From: Paramacrobiotus metropolitanus
Lineage: Eukaryota; Tardigrada; Eutardigrada; Parachela; Macrobiotidae
DNA: 64,000 bases
Direction of reading: 5' to 3'
Assembly: GCF_019649055.1 (NCBI RefSeq)
Contig: NW_026570296.1
Span: 62,001 to 126,000, forward strand
The first letter of the stretch is position 1; each line of letters starts with the position of its first letter. Positions 1 through 9,655 of the stretch are shown here, piece after piece. The translations under genes were made by a program, and so were the position numbers. The notes below the pieces were generated by a model that did not search any database, had not been told where the DNA came from, and saw only the letters and a list, made by a program, of their open reading frames with translations.

Positions 1-33
1 TTAATAACACTTATACTGCAATGTACAGTTTCC

Positions 34-3000
34 TCAACTCGTACCCCATTTCTGCTTAAAAATATGCCCGGGAAGTTTACTTTCAAACTTTTCAATTTCT
101 TCTCTCATATAAGGCCAATAATATTTTTTAACTTCATATAAACATTTAAATATCGTCATATCTGGACCGAATTCTTTCTCATAATTAACCCGTTTATTCG
201 TAGCTAACATAAGCTTCTCGCGCCACTGGAAAGGAATAAAAATATGCGAATTATGCCGCTCACTACCTGGCGTTTTATGACGTACAAGTTCATTGTTTTC
301 CACTAACAGCGAATTAATTTCCGCACGTACTGCCTCAGAATCTACATTCTTCGGATTCTTATAAAAATTACGCCATGACTGAATATCTACACACCTTTGT
401 TGTTGTTCCAACCAAAAAGCTTTACTGTCCCATTCCGCATTAGACGGAAGGTAAAATTCATCACCGTCATTCGTTTTCGGTCTAGTCCATTTAGGCAAAC
501 TATTAGATTTCCCTGACCTCTTACTTTTCGCTTTAGATTCGTCATTCTTAACGACTTCTATACACTGTGCTTCCGCTTTCTTAGGTACTTCTTGCGGTGT
601 TACGTATTTACCACGCAACTCTACTGGTACTTCCGCATAACCCGTTACATTTACTGGTACTACAGACTCTTCAACAACGTTGTGTTGCACCGCCATGAGA
701 TTGACTTCCGATTCAACCTGCTTATGTACGACCGTAGATTTCTCAACGGTACATGCATCAACATGCTGTACTTGGCTACCGCTACTAACTACACCGTCAA
801 AAATAATTTCTGGACTCGCATTAGCTGCAATTGCTTGCTTCGGCAAATAACAATAAAAATCCTCATTAGTTAATTTCCTAATGTCATCCGCTACTTTATG
901 TATTCCCTTACTATCTCTAACAATACAAACTGACTTTCCATTATTGCAAAAAGCATTTGACGTTTTAATGCAGATACTATTAGCACCATTTCTTTCATTA
1001 AAAATATTAACTGCGTTACACTCACATGCCTGTAACTTTTTACAAATAACATCGTGGAAATCATCTTCATAATAATTTTCGCCCTCTGAGTAAATTTCTT
1101 CAACAGGAACAACATTTCCCAAATAAAAATTTTCAGATAAATCTACTGATTCGTCCGAATTATTCACAACAATTATACCACAAAAACCATTTTCATCAAA
1201 CTTAACAATACCGTCGCAAAACAATAATAGACCGCAGTTTTTACCTTCATACTCGAAATTCTGCTCTAGTAATCCGCCCTTAATTAATTCTGCTAATTCA
1301 CTACCGAACTTGTTAATACGCGCACGTATAACTCCCCTATTTCTCGGCTGAATTTCAATCGGATACTGAGGTACTAACCCTAATTTACTAAAATCTGCTA
1401 AACGTTTCATAGTTGCCGTATTAATTTCTACTGATTTCTGACTTTGTATTGCCGGTACTGAAACAACTTCCTTAGCTGCCTGAACTGCCGGGATCGGCAC
1501 AGTTTCCACGACCTTTTGCTTTCCTAAAACTACTATATTTAGTTCTGACTCGGGCACACTCTCGAACATGCCTTCAATACTAATATCGATTTCCTGCCTA
1601 CCGTTCTGAATTGGCGGTCCACTACTAACCTTTACTGCTTCAGTACTAACGACCTTCTTTGTTTCCATAGTGGCTACCTGACACTCTCGCTTCGGCAAAT
1701 CCTTTATTCCATGCGATAATTTCCGCCAATCGTCAGTTAAACTTACTGACCCGTTACTCCTCTGCACAATCACCGCTGGAGTTCCAAAAGTGGAATCGGA
1801 GACTAAGTGTTTAGACTCGAGTTTACTGACCATTTCCTCCGTATCTCGGTCAATATTATCGACACCTACTTTCCTATTAACGAGTTTTTTCGCCCAACAC
1901 TCGCAATTTTTGGCAATAGTACAAACTGCATCATGAAAATTATTGTTGAATTTATCCGAACCAACCGCATAAATTTCGTCAATTGGATCTAATTCACCCA
2001 GAAATAGATTACTGCCAATTTGCACAGTTTTATCCGACAGATTCATCACAGGAATACGCAAACACCCATTTTCATTAACATCAATCACAGCGTCAAACAG
2101 AAGCAAATTGCCAAACCGTTTACCTTCATACTCAAAATTTTGCTCAACCAGACCATTTCTCACCAATTCGGCAATTTCAGATTCAGACTTATTTATACGT
2201 GCACGAATCACTCCTTTGGACCGAGGTTTAATATCAACCGCAAATTGAGGAAAAACTTCCATAGCACAAAAATCAACTGCCGGTTTATTCTGCTTCGTTG
2301 CCGCTTCATTCACAAGACGTGCCGTTTCACTGCTCACCGCCGGTACCGTTTTGTTCAACTCAAAGATAGGCTCATTCCGAAAAGCAGACTCATTCCGAGG
2401 AACAGACCCATTCCGAAGATTTCTCTTCTCAACATTCGACTGTCTAACGTTTTGCTTAACATTCGACTGAACAGGTGAAACTGACCACTCATCATCATCT
2501 GCCGGTGCTATTCCTGAAAATGTCACTTTCTTACCCTTTTTCTTAGTCTTCGTCGGCTTATCACTCTTATACGCCGCATCTACTCTATTCCGCTGGATCG
2601 TATCCGTAAAACTACTCGGTAACGGATCTCGTATTACTCCTGGTTTGTTTACCTGAATCGGACCGTCAAAATCCACTCGAGAAATAGCTCTCGCCATAGC
2701 ACGCTGGTCTTCCGCTGAGACAGGTGCCTTACCAAGGTCAACATCGTAATTGCCTTCAGCCGGTACAAATTTTCCATTGACAAAATCTCCAGTTTCTCCT
2801 TGCAATACCGCGAACTTGTTCGTATATTTTGGATCAACCCAAGTCGCAACTTCATCTTTCGACAAATCTGACTGCAAGTACTCATTACTTGCCGGATCTG
2901 GATGTCTCGGAGGACGTGCATCCCGATGCTCAGGATAACAGAACTTACAATTAGACTCGACATGATCAATTTCAACTAGCATATTCGGCCAATAGAATTT

Positions 3001-3219
3001 TTCAACCAAAAGACGATAAGTCGTAGTATCTTTCAAAATTTTCTCATGTTTAACTGCCGCATGTACTGGCAAAATTAATTTAACACGCCAATGATACGGT
3101 ACAAAAATACGTGGTTTAGCGCCTCGCGCTTCATTCTTATGACACAAAACTCCATCGTAAATCGTAAACCAATTAATCTCCTCCTTAATGAAATTCGTAT
3201 CTGCCTTATGAGGATTTAA
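34..3219 (-). CDS. Element A polyprotein continuation: duplicated HHCC and pre-RT-like beta modules
   Basis: It is open in the same frame from after the TAA at 3220 to TGA at 34..36, with another in-frame TAA at 1..3. Module order is: integrase-type HHCC zinc site (about 3110..2935; HAAVKH then CKFC, followed by a YWP-type helix), charged linker, beta-type domain 1 (about 2265..1895), beta-type domain 2 (about 1385..1015), linker, and a second HHCC-like region (about 260..60) whose two cysteines are missing. The beta domains share a GVIRARIN..E motif and resemble the segment that precedes RT in many Ty3 elements. No RT motif is present. The order is unusual for the family. Confidence 0.65.
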   Translation of the reverse strand, partial: LNPHKADTNFIKEEINWFTIYDGVLCHKNEARGAKPRIFVPYHWRVKLILPVHAAVKHEKILKDTTTYRLLVEKFYWPNMLVEIDHVESNCKFCYPEHRDARPPRHPDPASNEYLQSDLSKDEVATWVDPKYTNKFAVLQGETGDFVNGKFVPAEGNYDVDLGKAPVSAEDQRAMARAISRVDFDGPIQVNKPGVIRDPLPSSFTDTIQRNRVDAAYKSDKPTKTKKKGKKVTFSGIAPADDDEWSVSPVQSNVKQNVRQSNVEKRNLRNGSVPRNESAFRNEPIFELNKTVPAVSSETARLVNEAATKQNKPAVDFCAMEVFPQFAVDIKPRSKGVIRARINKSESEIAELVRNGLVEQNFEYEGKRFGNLLLFDAVIDVNENGCLRIPVMNLSDKTVQIGSNLFLGELDPIDEIYAVGSDKFNNNFHDAVCTIAKNCECWAKKLVNRKVGVDNIDRDTEEMVSKLESKHLVSDSTFGTPAVIVQRSNGSVSLTDDWRKLSHGIKDLPKRECQVATMETKKVVSTEAVKVSSGPPIQNGRQEIDISIEGMFESVPESELNIVVLGKQKVVETVPIPAVQAAKEVVSVPAIQSQKSVEINTATMKRLADFSKLGLVPQYPIEIQPRNRGVIRARINKFGSELAELIKGGLLEQNFEYEGKNCGLLLFCDGIVKFDENGFCGIIVVNNSDESVDLSENFYLGNVVPVEEIYSEGENYYEDDFHDVICKKLQACECNAVNIFNERNGANSICIKTSNAFCNNGKSVCIVRDSKGIHKVADDIRKLTNEDFYCYLPKQAIAANASPEIIFDGVVSSGSQVQHVDACTVEKSTVVHKQVESEVNLMAVQHNVVEESVVPVNVTGYAEVPVELRGKYVTPQEVPKKAEAQCIEVVKNDESKAKSKRSGKSNSLPKWTRPKTNDGDEFYLPSNAEWDSKAFWLEQQQRCVDIQSWRNFYKNPKNVDSEAVRAEINSLLVENNELVRHKTPGSERHNSHIFIPFQWREKLMLATNKRVNYEKEFGPDMTIFKCLYEVKKYYWPYMREEIEKFESKLPGHIFKQKWGTS

Positions 3220-6027
3220 TTACAAATGATACCAACACTTAGCGTCACCCTGCGCTCTCTGCTGTGCTCGCCAAAACGTGACCTTATTGAAATCCGCAAG
3301 ACTCGGTTTCATCTCATGCGTTTCCGGATCAAGTCTCGGAATCATCCAACGTTTCCAATCCGAATCAACTTTATACTGTGCACTTTTAACAGGCACTCTC
3401 TTACCGTTATTCTGTTCGACTGGAACTACGTTCAATTTCTTACCCGCAATCGTCAAAGATTTACCGTTATTACCCGCTTTATCGCCATTAACTGCTGGCT
3501 GATTAATACCTTTCTCCATCAAATGCTGATTACGTTTAACCATATTCGAATCGGGAAAAGTACGTCGCTGCACAATACACTTATTCTGTGAATTATTCTG
3601 AAGGGTTTGGGCGGGTGGGACCGCATAAGTACGCACATTCTCAATATTACCGCGTACGTTCTCACGCTTATTTTCACCCCCGCAAACTTGCTTAATACTG
3701 CTATCGGCTGGGAAAGAATTACCCCCGCAAACTTGCTGAGACACACCCCCGCAAACTTGCTGTTCACCTGAATTCGTAACACTGAAAACTTCTTCCTCAA
3801 AAATTCTGCCGTTATTTTGCCCGCGAAAATTCTGATTATTCGCCATTACCGGTTCATCATTATGACCAAGTAATTTATCATATCGCTTACGAACATCTGC
3901 TAATTCCGCATCCCTTACACTACGATTTACTGCCGAATTATCCGTAACTTCTCTCTGCTGGGCGGTGGATTGAGATACACCCCCGCAAACTTGCTTACCG
4001 CCACCTGCTTGCTGATTATTACTCAACTGAGATTCCGAATTATCTACGTCTGCATAACAGATCGAATCTGAAACTCTCGGCCATTTTCTCACCGCATAAT
4101 CCATTTCCATCTGACAAATATCAACTGGTGCACCGATGTACACATTATGCGCTGTCTTGTACGGAAGAAATTCCGCATACGGAGCAAAACCCAACATGTT
4201 CGCCTGCATTAAAGCCGGGATCGACTTACCATAATACGTATGCACTGGAGCTAACTCAACGAAATTATGCTCTCTGACAATCTCATCCATATCACAAGTC
4301 TTCCTTAACGCATTCTCATGTAATTTGGCTAGCGAATTCTGACGAATCATACGCCAAGTCATCGAACTGAAATCCAAAATGAAAGGTTTCGTAACGAAAA
4401 AGTCCATTCCCAAAATAATATGATCACGATCGCAATTTGTGCTTACTAAACACGTATGCTCAAATGCCGTATCAAATTCATGAATAGTAATCAAAGTCGA
4501 CAATGGTTCAACTGCATGCTGACCATTATACGCCGTATTTACCAACATGCCCTTAACATGACTCGGACATTGAAAAATATGCAAATCTAACTTCTTCGCT
4601 AACCGAAAGGGAATTATCGAAATACTCGAACCTGTATCGATCATGACCTTAACCTGTTTGTAATTCACGTCAATCGTACAATACCACGCCTGCGCGTCTA
4701 ACGTCGGCTTATGAATTACCAATTCTGACGCTGGATACTTCGACTTGTCAATAACTTCTGTAGTGTTACACTGCGCTGGTTTCTTCTGCCATATATACTC
4801 GAATTCAATCACATTTACCTGCGCACCATAACGTCGCAACATTTCTAGGGTAGGCTCAATCAGACGAGGAAACGCTAAGGGTCGCTGACAGGCTGACGCT
4901 GCATGTAAATCATGACACTTATAGCAGATTTCCCTACCATTCGACAATCTCCACTTGTCTCTCTGAATTTGACTCTCATTAAACTGACCATTATTCTGCT
5001 GCTGATCATTTCGAATATCATTCGAAAAATTTCCGCCGTTATTTCCGAAATTATTACCGCCATTTCCGAAATTATTATTACCGTTAAACCGAGGACGAAA
5101 ATTTCCATTACCATTATTTCCATTAAAACCGCCGCGATTAAAATTATTACTGTTCTGAAATCTCGGTTTAAAATTATTCTGTCCGCGAAAATTATTCATA
5201 GGTGCCATTTGCCTAAAATTACCCTGATTCTGAAAATTCTGCGAATTCATCATATTCTGATTATTCTGCAAAGGCTGAAAATTTTGGACTGGCTGACCGC
5301 TATTTACCGGAGCCATCGTCATACTACCTGGCTTTTGCGCTAACTGAACGAAAGACTGCTGATCTGAGGTCTGCACTGGATTCGACATCTTAACTGGAGC
5401 ATACACTGGTTGCTGTACTGAAGACAACACAAGCTGCTGCAAAACTACCGGATTCTGATAAACTGGTGGGACCATCTGAACAGGCTGACCACTCCAGTTA
5501 CCGCCATTATTATTACCGAAATTACCATACTGACGTGCATAATTACCACGCCCTGAATACTGGCCACGGAAGGAATTACCTCTCGCTGCATAATTACCGC
5601 GACTTCCATAGTTACCACGGCCTCCTCTGAAAGTGCCGCTAAATCCACTAAAACCACTGTTACCGCCTGAACTTACGCGCTGAGTTTCAGGAGACTTTTT
5701 CTCACCACCGAGAATATTCTGAAGTTTTTCCAACTCTCTCATATGCTTAATCAATTCATACGGATCAGTAATATTCATGATAAATAAATGCCTGTACCAA
5801 TCTGGCTTATTACTTTTCAATCCTTCAAGCAAAATGCTAGTTTTCTCAATATCGCCTAGTTCCAAATCGTTAAACCACTTAATGAAACTATCCGCATAGT
5901 TATCGACTGTATCTTCGTCACGAAAAATTCTTGCCGTCATTTCCCTACGTATATCTGCTGGAGACGTCGCAATATTAAAATGTTCAAGAATTTCTTTCTT
6001 ATAAAAATTTTCCCAATCGCGATTTGG
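3220..6027 (-). CDS. Gag C-terminus, zinc knuckle and aspartic protease of element A
   Basis: The frame is open from the codon after the TAA at 6028 to the TAA at 3220..3222; the first ATG is at 5938..5940. It is in frame with the upstream gag. The first 100 residues or so complete the capsid-like domain (YRHLFIMNITDPYELIKHMREL). A Gly/Asn/Arg-rich segment follows, with many RGN and FGNN motifs. Next comes a CX2CX3HX4C knuckle (CYKCHDLHAASAC) and a retropepsin-type domain with DTGSS and the later ILGMDFF motif. The C-terminal third is low-complexity with four QVCGG motifs, and ends in a short FW.AQQ segment resembling the linker before HHCC modules. The family cuts the polyprotein in immature particles. 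Confidence 0.8.
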   Translation of the reverse strand, partial: PNRDWENFYKKEILEHFNIATSPADIRREMTARIFRDEDTVDNYADSFIKWFNDLELGDIEKTSILLEGLKSNKPDWYRHLFIMNITDPYELIKHMRELEKLQNILGGEKKSPETQRVSSGGNSGFSGFSGTFRGGRGNYGSRGNYAARGNSFRGQYSGRGNYARQYGNFGNNNGGNWSGQPVQMVPPVYQNPVVLQQLVLSSVQQPVYAPVKMSNPVQTSDQQSFVQLAQKPGSMTMAPVNSGQPVQNFQPLQNNQNMMNSQNFQNQGNFRQMAPMNNFRGQNNFKPRFQNSNNFNRGGFNGNNGNGNFRPRFNGNNNFGNGGNNFGNNGGNFSNDIRNDQQQNNGQFNESQIQRDKWRLSNGREICYKCHDLHAASACQRPLAFPRLIEPTLEMLRRYGAQVNVIEFEYIWQKKPAQCNTTEVIDKSKYPASELVIHKPTLDAQAWYCTIDVNYKQVKVMIDTGSSISIIPFRLAKKLDLHIFQCPSHVKGMLVNTAYNGQHAVEPLSTLITIHEFDTAFEHTCLVSTNCDRDHIILGMDFFVTKPFILDFSSMTWRMIRQNSLAKLHENALRKTCDMDEIVREHNFVELAPVHTYYGKSIPALMQANMLGFAPYAEFLPYKTAHNVYIGAPVDICQMEMDYAVRKWPRVSDSICYADVDNSESQLSNNQQAGGGKQVCGGVSQSTAQQREVTDNSAVNRSVRDAELADVRKRYDKLLGHNDEPVMANNQNFRGQNNGRIFEEEVFSVTNSGEQQVCGGVSQQVCGGNSFPADSSIKQVCGGENKRENVRGNIENVRTYAVPPAQTLQNNSQNKCIVQRRTFPDSNMVKRNQHLMEKGINQPAVNGDKAGNNGKSLTIAGKKLNVVPVEQNNGKRVPVKSAQYKVDSDWKRWMIPRLDPETHEMKPSLADFNKVTFWRAQQRAQGDAKCWYHL
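3676..3990 (-). repeat. Four copies of a purine-tract-like 12-mer in the pro region of A
   Basis: The minus strand carries GTTTGCGGGGGT at 3676..3687, 3721..3732, 3745..3756 and 3979..3990, always read as part of QVCGG. The same 12-mer forms the polypurine tract/LTR junction of element C at 61946..61957. The surrounding sequence differs from copy to copy. Confidence 0.7.
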
Positions 6028-8610
6028 TTAATCGCGAAGTAAACCTTGGAACCATAATACTGCGTTACCTTTCAATGCACCGACAACTTGCCTGCACGTA
6101 TCGTTGTCACTCCATCCGTTCGACAATCGACACTGATCAACTTGCGTGAGCCAATGTTCAATCGAACCTGACTTCCGCTTACCTTCATACGGTTGTAATT
6201 TCATCACATTACTCGGCTTGCTGGAATTTGCATTCTTCATCGCCTCCGCCATAATTTTAATCACACCAAGCCAATCTGGATTCGCATTCTGCTGTGCAGC
6301 AAAACCACCGACCGGCGCTGCATTCACGTCTTCCATGTCGACATTACCGTCCTCATCGATACCGTTATTTACCGGTATTTCAATATTAATCAAGGGAACA
6401 TGCCCTACGTTAACCGCCTGCGTATGCCGCCTATCTTGCGACTGATGCCTAACACGAGACGCTGCCGAACGAGGCTGATCTGATCTCGGTTCGTTTAACT
6501 GACCACTGTCATTACGCAAAACTGAGGGAACTCGGAGAGAATTTTCACCCCCGCAAACTTGATTGCTGCTGCTACCGACTGAGTTATTCGCATAAAACTG
6601 AGTGCTTCCGCTACCGTGATTACTTACATTCGCGTTACTGCTCATTGGTACAAAACCCTGAGACTGACCTGACATATGCGAAGTATTAGTGTAAGCCGGT
6701 GGCTGATTAAAAGCCAAATTACCCGTACCTACACGAACTTCAGGTTCAAAATTCCACTCTCTTTCATGCGAAATCTGATTACCTTTCAATTCTTCTGCTT
6801 CAACTCGCAATTTTTCCATACGCTGCATTAAATCAAGAATTTCGGAATCTTTACCGTCAATTCTGACACCAACTGAATGAATTAATTTCTCTTTCTCTTC
6901 AAGCGTTGCGTTAAGCTTGCGTTCCCTACTCAAAGCTGATTTCAAATCTTTTTCCGCAACAATTTTTGCATTACATTCCAATTTACAATTAACTTTTAAC
7001 TGCTCAATTTCCAAAAGCAGTTTCTTCTCATTTTCTTTGAAAGCAGCTAAAGCCTGCAAATTACTTGAACCAAGCGATTTTGACGCTTCTGCCTTAATTT
7101 TCTGCAACTGTTCATTTACTGACCGCAACTGAGCACTAAGCTCCTGATTTTCCAAAATTAATTTCGACGACTGAGAATCTTCCTCCTCAAGATCGCGAAT
7201 ACGTTTTTCATTCACCTGACACTTACTCGAAAGTGCACGAACATTTTTCTCATGTTCTGCATTACTTGCCTGCACTGCCAATAACTGCTGCCTTAAAGCC
7301 GAAATATCACCGTGTAATTTATTTTTCAATTTATCGTCTTTAGACAAAATTTCATTCAACCGATTAATTTCATCGCTATTTTGCAACTGCCTAAGACACA
7401 ATGCAACATAATTTTTTGTACACCGAATCATAGTACCCAATGAATCACGAGTGACTGCTAATGCCTCCTGCTTCGATTTTGAAGCTTTCAACTTAGCGTC
7501 AACCTCACTAACTTCTTGCGCAAATTCCTGATTTAAAGGATCAAAATCATTTTCAAAAATGAAATGCCGCAAATCTGACTGAAGAGGATGCAAAAGATTA
7601 TTCGCATTTTCATCGAAAGGAGTATCTTCATCCAATAATGACTTTTCACAATTAAACGCCGTATTATTTTCATCATCTGAATTTTCAGAAAAAGGAGTTC
7701 CTTCTCTCATCGTAATATTACCAAGGAAATTACCGCCAACCGTATTATTATTCTGATCATTGCTCATAGTAAACACGCGTTCATCGCTCACTTGAGCCGC
7801 TGCACTACGTTCTCTCGCCATATTGGACGGAGTCACGAAATTCCCTACCGCTACCGAATTCAAATTTTCAACTGCATTTCCAACTACTTCTGCATTCTGC
7901 ACATTTACTGACTGCCCTACTGAGTGTGGAATTACCAGTTGCGACATCACCGATCTCCTCGGATCCACCACTTGATCTGGTTTTACCACTGACGGAGTTA
8001 CCTGTTTCCCAGGATTAACCGTACCGACTGACTGACTTGAAATCAACTGCATACTGGACAGAGTCATGCCATTTTTCTGTGCACTCGAAGCCGAACTATC
8101 TTCCAAGTCCAACAACGACTCACTTACCGCATTCCTAGAATTTTCAATAATTACCGAGGCGTTTAACTGCCCATCTGACATAACTATGGTATCCCGAGAT
8201 TTCTTACCAGTACCTGACTCCTTTCTTTGCTGAACTTCTGCCTCGTACGCAGTGACATTCAAAGTCGCCCATTCTTTCGCTGCTTTAAACTCTGCTTCTG
8301 ACATATTTAAATAAGCTGACGGGATAGACCGTTCGTGCGAGAACCAAGTGCTATAGTAACTCGGAGCTCTTACCAACGTTGAATTTTTGTCTTCCCAGTC
8401 AACACATTGTTGACTGCAATACGCGCTCTTTTTCTCCGGAGGTTCTAACCCTACTGCCCTATACATTAAGCCAAGGGGAACTTTCTTCGGAAACTGAAAA
8501 CGAGTATCAAACCCGCTTTCCACCGCTTTCGACTGCAAACTATCTAATTCAACTTTTCTCAATGGCCAAAAGCCATCTCGTTTCACAGTTAATTCTGCTA
8601 ATTCTGACAT
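6028..8610 (-). CDS. gag: Gag of element A, N-terminal and capsid part
   Basis: 860 codons from the ATG at 8608..8610 (MSELAELTVKRD) to TAA at 6028..6030. The first 350 residues or so are polar and poorly structured. A long heptad-rich coiled coil follows, at about residues 370-620. Near residue 700 there is one copy of the QVCGG motif discussed under findings. The last 85 residues (WLGVIKIMAEAM through LWFQGLLRD) match the start of a Retrotrans_gag capsid domain. That domain is cut by the stop and continues in the same frame downstream, so this ORF is one half of Gag. Role: assembly of the virus-like particle in the cytoplasm. Confidence 0.8.
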   Translation of the reverse strand: MSELAELTVKRDGFWPLRKVELDSLQSKAVESGFDTRFQFPKKVPLGLMYRAVGLEPPEKKSAYCSQQCVDWEDKNSTLVRAPSYYSTWFSHERSIPSAYLNMSEAEFKAAKEWATLNVTAYEAEVQQRKESGTGKKSRDTIVMSDGQLNASVIIENSRNAVSESLLDLEDSSASSAQKNGMTLSSMQLISSQSVGTVNPGKQVTPSVVKPDQVVDPRRSVMSQLVIPHSVGQSVNVQNAEVVGNAVENLNSVAVGNFVTPSNMARERSAAAQVSDERVFTMSNDQNNNTVGGNFLGNITMREGTPFSENSDDENNTAFNCEKSLLDEDTPFDENANNLLHPLQSDLRHFIFENDFDPLNQEFAQEVSEVDAKLKASKSKQEALAVTRDSLGTMIRCTKNYVALCLRQLQNSDEINRLNEILSKDDKLKNKLHGDISALRQQLLAVQASNAEHEKNVRALSSKCQVNEKRIRDLEEEDSQSSKLILENQELSAQLRSVNEQLQKIKAEASKSLGSSNLQALAAFKENEKKLLLEIEQLKVNCKLECNAKIVAEKDLKSALSRERKLNATLEEKEKLIHSVGVRIDGKDSEILDLMQRMEKLRVEAEELKGNQISHEREWNFEPEVRVGTGNLAFNQPPAYTNTSHMSGQSQGFVPMSSNANVSNHGSGSTQFYANNSVGSSSNQVCGGENSLRVPSVLRNDSGQLNEPRSDQPRSAASRVRHQSQDRRHTQAVNVGHVPLINIEIPVNNGIDEDGNVDMEDVNAAPVGGFAAQQNANPDWLGVIKIMAEAMKNANSSKPSNVMKLQPYEGKRKSGSIEHWLTQVDQCRLSNGWSDNDTCRQVVGALKGNAVLWFQGLLRD
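6547..6558 (-). repeat. Fifth copy of the purine-tract-like 12-mer, in gag of A
   Basis: It is the same GTTTGCGGGGGT motif in the same reading frame (QVCGG), about 2.6 kb upstream of the other four. With its flanking TGA it matches 14 nt of the LTR C junction. Confidence 0.7.
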
Positions 8611-9637
8611 TTTGTTTGCAATGCAACCGCGACTAACCTTACCAATTACAACTGGATTCAGAAAGTGAAAGTTACACTGTTCCCGTTGATTGACGAATCA
8701 ACCAACTCGTATGACCCACGGCTCTTGGCAGGAATACACGTGCGCTACTCAAAGCTGTGACTCCTGACAACACCGTTTCGTTAGGACGACGCTGACTCAA
8801 TACCAACTTCCGCGGTACCGAAACAACACGTCCGAAAATCTCGTTGTTACAGCACGCACTCAAGCATGCGTAACCAACTCGTATGAATCTCGTTGTTACT
8901 ACACGCACTCAAGCATGTGTAAACAACTCGTATTTACAGCTGACCTTTAAGGTTTCAACTGTTATTTCGTATTTTATCCGCTAGTTAGAACACTGTGACT
9001 GATTTCCAGTTAACAGTGACACTGCGTTACACAACAAGAGACAGCTATATCTGCTCTGTTGATTACTGAAAATTTTCCAAAATCGTAGTACGATGGCTAC
9101 TCCGCTAACTCGGATACGCCATGTTTACAAAAATTCAACATTTTACGAAGATTCAATATTAAAGAACGGCTAAAATAGGTTGCGAATATTCGCACGTTTG
9201 ACTTACAATTTCCGATCAGCTGATTCTGTTGGTTCTGCCGTTCAAATTCACGTAGTCGTTCTGGCTTGCCCGGTTCAGAAAAGAAAAATAAAATGAAAGG
9301 AAATTTTGACCTCGAATGGTCTTACGGTGCTTTTTCAATCATAGACACGTAAAGTGCCGCATACACGAACAGTTTTCAAGTGCCTATACTGTTCTCAGTC
9401 CGTATTGTCACCCAAAATATATATCGCTAAGTGCGAATCAATCTATACATCAATCAAACCGGGGGACTCGGTTACCCTAGGTCAGAACTGGAACGCAGAC
9501 CTCCTGCACCACACTAGTGGCTCCTAACGGACTTTCTTAAATGTGGGCTCTCTCGAGTTGACCACCAACCATCCTGCACCATCAATTTAATTGTACTATC
9601 AAATTAAATTAAACTTTCTGCTCCATCGGGAAAGTTT
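8611..9637 (-). other. Untranslated leader of element A
   Basis: About 1 kb lies between the primer site and the gag ATG. No long ORF was found. It contains a two-copy tandem repeat (8836..8932) and an isolated CAACTCGTAT-type relative near 8696. This leader is where packaging and dimerisation signals would be expected, but none can be recognised from sequence alone. Confidence 0.5.
8836..8932. repeat. Two tandem copies of a 48-bp unit in the leader of A
   Basis: The unit begins aatctcgttgttac and ends caactcgtat. The second copy differs by a few substitutions. The phrase ccaactcgtatga also occurs at about 8699..8711. Confidence 0.7.
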
Positions 9638-9655
9638 GAACCCCGGTGGGCGCCA
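9638..9655 (-). other. Primer-binding site of element A (tRNA-Lys type)
   Basis: The minus strand reads TGGCGCCCACCGGGGTTC immediately after the LTR end. TGGCGCCC is the complement of the 3' end of tRNA-Lys used by many Ty3 elements and retroviruses. Bases beyond the ninth do not match the common animal tRNA-Lys that I know, so the exact tRNA isoacceptor is uncertain. Confidence 0.75.
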
